From: JBDTME01 sp964583795
Lineage (GTDB): Bacteria > Patescibacteriota > Microgenomatia > UBA1400 > PJMF01
Reading direction: 5' to 3'
Length of the DNA stretch: 15,418 nt
Assembly (NCBI GenBank): GCA_964583795.1
Contig: CAZOWX010000033.1
Location: forward strand, 1 to 15,418
The notes under the pieces were generated by a model that was not told the origin of the DNA, did no database searches, and saw nothing but the letters and a program-made list of their open reading frames with translations. This document shows positions 13,134 to 15,418 of this stretch, piece by piece. How positions within the stretch are numbered: position 1 is the first letter of the stretch; each line of letters begins with the position of its first letter. Position numbers and translations under genes: made by a program.

Positions 13134-13139
13134 ATTATA
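13134..13139 (-). promoter_or_regulatory. Extended -10 (TGgTATAAT) of the membrane-protein operon, leaderless geometry
   Basis: A perfect TATAAT with TGn upstream, exactly 6 nt before the ATG at 13125-13127. Confidence 0.65.
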
Positions 13140-13147
13140 CCATAAAT

Positions 13148-13162
13148 GAGACTCATCGTCTC
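13148..13162. promoter_or_regulatory. Candidate XRE operator GAGAC-tcatc-GTCTC
   Basis: A perfect 5-bp inverted repeat with a 5-nt spacer, upstream of the -10 box of the membrane-protein operon, across the -35 spacer region, and in the intergenic space shared with the XRE gene. The position suits repression by that regulator; binding is inferred. Confidence 0.4.
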
Positions 13163-13198
13163 TGTCCTTAAAGTCATCATTGCTCGATCATATTTGTA

Positions 13199-13408
13199 AT
13201 GGCAGACATTCGAAAAAAGTTCGGCATTCATCTTCGGGAACTCCGTGTAGCACGCAGGCTTACTCAGGAGGAACTTGCGGATCGTGCAGACATGCACTTC
13301 ACCTACATTGGTCAGATTGAGCGTGGGTTGAGAAATCCATCACTGATTAACCTCGAAAAGATAGCGAAGGCGCTCAAAGTGAACGCTGGCACTCTCTTAC
13401 CTTTTTAA
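13199..13408 (+). CDS. XRE/Cro-CI family HTH transcriptional regulator
   Basis: A 69-residue single-domain DNA-binding protein. The helix-turn-helix is clear: FGIHLRELRVARRLTQEELADRA (first two helices; LTQEELA is the classic motif), HFTYIGQIERGLRNPSL (recognition helix and loop) and LEKIAKALKV. It is of the size of minimal phage/plasmid repressors. It is divergent from the two-membrane-protein operon and lies upstream of the leader, 63-aa gene and serine recombinase, so it may control one or both. No Shine-Dalgarno sequence precedes the ATG. A -10-like CATATT is 4 nt upstream, weaker than at other genes. Confidence 0.92.
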   Translation: MADIRKKFGIHLRELRVARRLTQEELADRADMHFTYIGQIERGLRNPSLINLEKIAKALKVNAGTLLPF

Positions 13409-13414
13409 CTCAAC

Positions 13415-13433
13415 TTGTTTAACTCTTAAACAA
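13415..13433. repeat. Inverted repeat TTGTTTAA-ctc-TTAAACAA
   Basis: A perfect 8-bp dyad with a 3-nt centre just after the XRE stop codon. It has no T-run, so it is more likely a protein-binding or recombination-type site than a terminator. Confidence 0.5.
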
Positions 13434-13467
13434 AGTAGCCGCTCTGGTGAGTCTTTTTGTCGTTTGC

Positions 13468-13473
13468 TATACT
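13468..13473 (+). promoter_or_regulatory. Candidate extended -10 (TGcTATACT) of the recombinase leader
   Basis: TATACT preceded by TGc, with a weak TGGTGA 17 bp upstream. The predicted start is near 13480, giving an ~85-nt RNA to the terminator. Confidence 0.45.
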
Positions 13474-13479
13474 ATCTTC

Positions 13480-13564
13480 GCTATAAGCAATAAGCCACGA
13501 GAGCTTTCATATTAGCAGCCATGGGTCAGTGTGCCCGCCTTGTATAAACATGGTGGGCTTTTTT
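13480..13564 (+). ncRNA. Leader RNA or small RNA upstream of the recombinase genes
   Basis: The stretch runs from the predicted start to a strong intrinsic terminator and lies before the 63-aa gene and recombinase. It contains an 8-codon frame, ATG 13521 to TAA 13545-13547 (MGQCARLV), whose last codons form the 5' arm and loop of the terminator stem. That is the geometry of a translation-controlled attenuator. No Shine-Dalgarno sequence is seen for the tiny frame. It could instead be a free-standing small RNA. Confidence 0.35.
13533..13564 (+). terminator. Intrinsic terminator before the recombinase operon
   Basis: The stem is GCCCGCC (13533-13539) with GGTGGGC (13552-13558), one G-U pair, extended by TGT/ACA around a 4-nt loop, followed by six T residues (13559-13564). 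It is the best intrinsic terminator in the window and would block transcription into the recombinase unless read through. Confidence 0.75.
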
Positions 13565-13580
13565 GTACCACCGATAGCGG

Positions 13581-13772
13581 ATGGCACTCTCGATGGCGAC
13601 CCTCAGTATTCAACGAGCAAGACAATTACTTGGAAATAAGGCTTATCGTCTTTCTGATGCAGAAATCCAGGCGGAAATTGATATAATGATGGTGTTAGCC
13701 AACCGCGTTTATGACGTATTGGAGCGCAAAAACAGCAAGAAATATGAGCATCGAAATACAGAGAGAAAATAG
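13581..13772 (+). CDS. Small helical protein preceding the serine recombinase (63 aa)
   Basis: A 63-residue soluble protein with predicted helices IQRARQLLGNKAY and DAEIQAEIDIMMVLANRVYDVLERK and a basic C-terminus. A second in-frame ATG at 13593 is an equally good start; neither has a Shine-Dalgarno sequence. Its 3' end overlaps the recombinase start by 29 bp, so the two are almost certainly co-transcribed and perhaps coupled. Its position and size would suit an accessory factor such as a directionality factor, but no such family is recognised. TGATATAAT inside it (13679-13687) might be a second promoter for the recombinase. Confidence 0.65.
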   Translation: MALSMATLSIQRARQLLGNKAYRLSDAEIQAEIDIMMVLANRVYDVLERKNSKKYEHRNTERK

Positions 13773-15418
13773 GAGACTACGTGTTGTTATCCTCGCTCGT
13801 GCAAGCTCGGACAAGCAAGTTATTGGTGGCGAAACATTAACAACACAGACTGATGAGCTCTTATCTATTGCTACGCATGAAGGTTGGGAACTAGCAAAGT
13901 TGGAAACGATTGTTGAGAGTGGTCGTAAAAATGAAAGAGAGATTTTCCACAGCCTCATTGATTTTTGCCTTGATCGTAAAAACAAAATTGATATTTTCCT
14001 TATTAAGAACATTGATCGTTTTACAAGACAAGGTTCAGCTGAATATCTTAAACTGAAAGAAAGATTGAAGGCGGCGGGTGTTCGCCTTGTAGACGCAGAG
14101 GGTGTAATACAGGGAGAAAAGAACACACTCGAGAGACAAGGTTTTTCTTATGATTGGAGTGTCTACGAACCATCGCGGGCAATGGAAATTGCCAAGGCTG
14201 AGGAAGCCAATAGTGAGGCTAGAACAATTTTAACAAGAATGATCTCCCACGAGATTAAGTACGTCCAGCAAGGTTACTGGAATCGCAATCCTGTTTATGG
14301 CTATAGGAACCAGAAAATTGACACTGAGAGTGATGGGCAGCGCAATATCCTCGTTGAACAACCGAGCGAGGCATTTTTCATTCGTAAAATGTTTGAGCTT
14401 AAGGGTGAGCGCAAATACACTGATCAAACCATTGTCGATGAACTTAATAATCTTGGCTTCAAGACCAGAGCCATGAAGCGGCGTGACAAGAAGAGCAAAA
14501 GACCAATTGGGATCATTGGCGAGAACGCACTTACCGTAAAGCGTCTGCAAACTTACCTACGCCGTACAGTGTATGCGGGCATCATCGTGGAGAAATGGAC
14601 GCATTACCTACCCGTAGTCGCCAAATTTGACGGTCTAGTTTCCATTGAACTGTTCAACAAAGCTAATGAAGGAAAGCTCTACATCGAGAAAAATGGTGAT
14701 GAGGTAGAAATTAAGAAGGACTATTCGCCATGGGCAGTCAAACACAACAGAAAGAACCCGCTGTACCCTTATAAAAACGTTGTTTTATGTCCTGAGTGTG
14801 GCAAGTCCTTACTCGGCAGCGCATCAACTGGTCAATCAGGGAAGAAGTTTCCTGCATATCATTGTGCCCGCGGTCATAAACGCTTTTCTGAGAAGATCGA
14901 CACCCTCAATAACCTTGTTGAGAGTACGGTTGCAAACCTCCAGTTTTCTGATGAAGATGGTGCACTGTTTAGAGAGTGCTTCATGCTGGTGTTTACCGAG
15001 CGGAAAAGTGCTGCGGCAAATGATAGCGTGCTTTACTCTCAAAACCTCGATGACTTAAAGGTGCAACAGGAAGCGGCATATACCACATTTAAGACTGCGA
15101 CCAATCCTTCAATGAAAGCTCGGGCTGAGAAAGAATACGCTGAACTGGAGGATAAGATCCTTGCAATGAGCTCAGTGACAGCGGAGAAGGAAAAGAAAGA
15201 AATGAAAGCACGGCTGGCTTATAAACAAGCATCTCATTTAATGGAACACCTAGAAGAAGTATTGATAGATAAGGAAAATGTGACGAATCAGGAGATGCTT
15301 TTTAAGCTTGCTTTCGAGGAAATGCCAACGTATTCAGATCTACAAAATGGAACCATTAAATTGCGCCCATTGTTCAAGCTAAAATCGACTTCTTTATCTT
15401 CAAAAGAAGTGTTGGTGA
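13744..15418 (+). CDS. Large serine recombinase (integrase), 3'-truncated by the window
   Basis: 558 codons are visible and the frame is open at the right edge. The N-terminal resolvase domain begins RLRVVILARASSDKQ with catalytic Ser21 (Arg-x-Ser-Ser as in 'ARVST'), and IKNIDRFTRQG (88-97) supplies the conserved Asp-Arg-x-x-Arg. The recombinase domain follows (about 160-330; QQGYWNRNPVYGYR, then LRRTVYAGIIVEK). A zinc ribbon comes next (CPEC at 349-352, Cys374 and His378 in YHCARGHKRF), and then a long coiled-coil region (about 430-510). This is the large serine integrase architecture, which catalyses integration or excision between att sites. The ATG at 13744 is the only in-frame start close to the catalytic domain. 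It is the clearest mobile-element gene here. Confidence 0.92.
   Translation, partial: MSIEIQRENRRLRVVILARASSDKQVIGGETLTTQTDELLSIATHEGWELAKLETIVESGRKNEREIFHSLIDFCLDRKNKIDIFLIKNIDRFTRQGSAEYLKLKERLKAAGVRLVDAEGVIQGEKNTLERQGFSYDWSVYEPSRAMEIAKAEEANSEARTILTRMISHEIKYVQQGYWNRNPVYGYRNQKIDTESDGQRNILVEQPSEAFFIRKMFELKGERKYTDQTIVDELNNLGFKTRAMKRRDKKSKRPIGIIGENALTVKRLQTYLRRTVYAGIIVEKWTHYLPVVAKFDGLVSIELFNKANEGKLYIEKNGDEVEIKKDYSPWAVKHNRKNPLYPYKNVVLCPECGKSLLGSASTGQSGKKFPAYHCARGHKRFSEKIDTLNNLVESTVANLQFSDEDGALFRECFMLVFTERKSAAANDSVLYSQNLDDLKVQQEAAYTTFKTATNPSMKARAEKEYAELEDKILAMSSVTAEKEKKEMKARLAYKQASHLMEHLEEVLIDKENVTNQEMLFKLAFEEMPTYSDLQNGTIKLRPLFKLKSTSLSSKEVLV

Noticed and set aside
1..15418. Alternative genetic code (UGA read as Trp or Gly)
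   Set aside because: Recognisable proteins end at TGA (952, 2982) and use TGG for Trp, with no in-frame TGA inside them.
1..15418. CRISPR array, insertion sequence or diversity-generating retroelement
   Set aside because: No short regularly spaced identical repeats, no transposase or reverse transcriptase ORF, and no template/variable repeat pair were seen on either strand.

Overview
The window looks like a piece of a bacterial accessory region. It is AT-rich on the left and somewhat richer in GC on the right. Short spacers, standard stop codons (UGA acts as a stop), almost no Shine-Dalgarno sequences and start codons sitting about 6 nt after a TATAAT-like hexamer point to a lineage with pervasive leaderless transcription. 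A Patescibacteria/CPR-type genome is my best guess. That is an inference from style and gene content; no marker gene is present. The sequence is an assembly product, with a 10-N gap at 669-678.

Layout. (1) 1-2.0 kb: the 3' part of an MFS transporter (+), broken by the gap, then a DMT/EamA transporter (-). (2) 2.0-4.3 kb: an unrecognised protein with a possible His/Cys dyad (+), then a cytoplasmic HExxH zinc peptidase-like protein (-). (3) 4.3-9.0 kb: the most unusual part. Four single genes (EamA transporter +, kinase-like protein -, second HExxH peptidase +, membrane-anchored alpha/beta hydrolase -) are each bracketed by a diverged copy of one ~110-125 bp repeat. All five repeat copies point the same way whatever the gene orientation. 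The repeats read as the decayed 3' end of a protein-coding gene. The arrangement resembles a cassette array, but no integron attC hallmarks were seen. (4) 9.05-9.30 kb: a GC-rich (about 52% over 9061-9300), gene-free segment with a string of hairpins, a candidate structured RNA. (5) 9.28-12.26 kb: a two-gene minus-strand operon encoding a HEPN-like protein (Rx4H motif) and a 765-residue alpha/beta hydrolase-AbiV (HEPN) fusion. This is a strong candidate for an undescribed anti-phage or abortive-infection module. (6) 12.3-15.4 kb: a mobile-element module with a phage terminase-small-subunit-like protein (+), two overlapping small membrane proteins (-), an XRE repressor (+), a leader RNA with an intrinsic terminator, a 63-aa protein and a large serine recombinase that runs off the right edge.

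How the parts may work together (inference). The recombinase, XRE and terminase-like module is probably one end of an integrated element. The AbiV/HEPN operon is probably its defence cargo or that of a neighbouring island. The repeat-bounded cassettes may have accumulated by repeated insertion at the 3' end of one target gene. Nearly every first gene of a transcript has its -10 box placed so that transcription starts on or within a few bases of the start codon. This was also used to choose several start sites.
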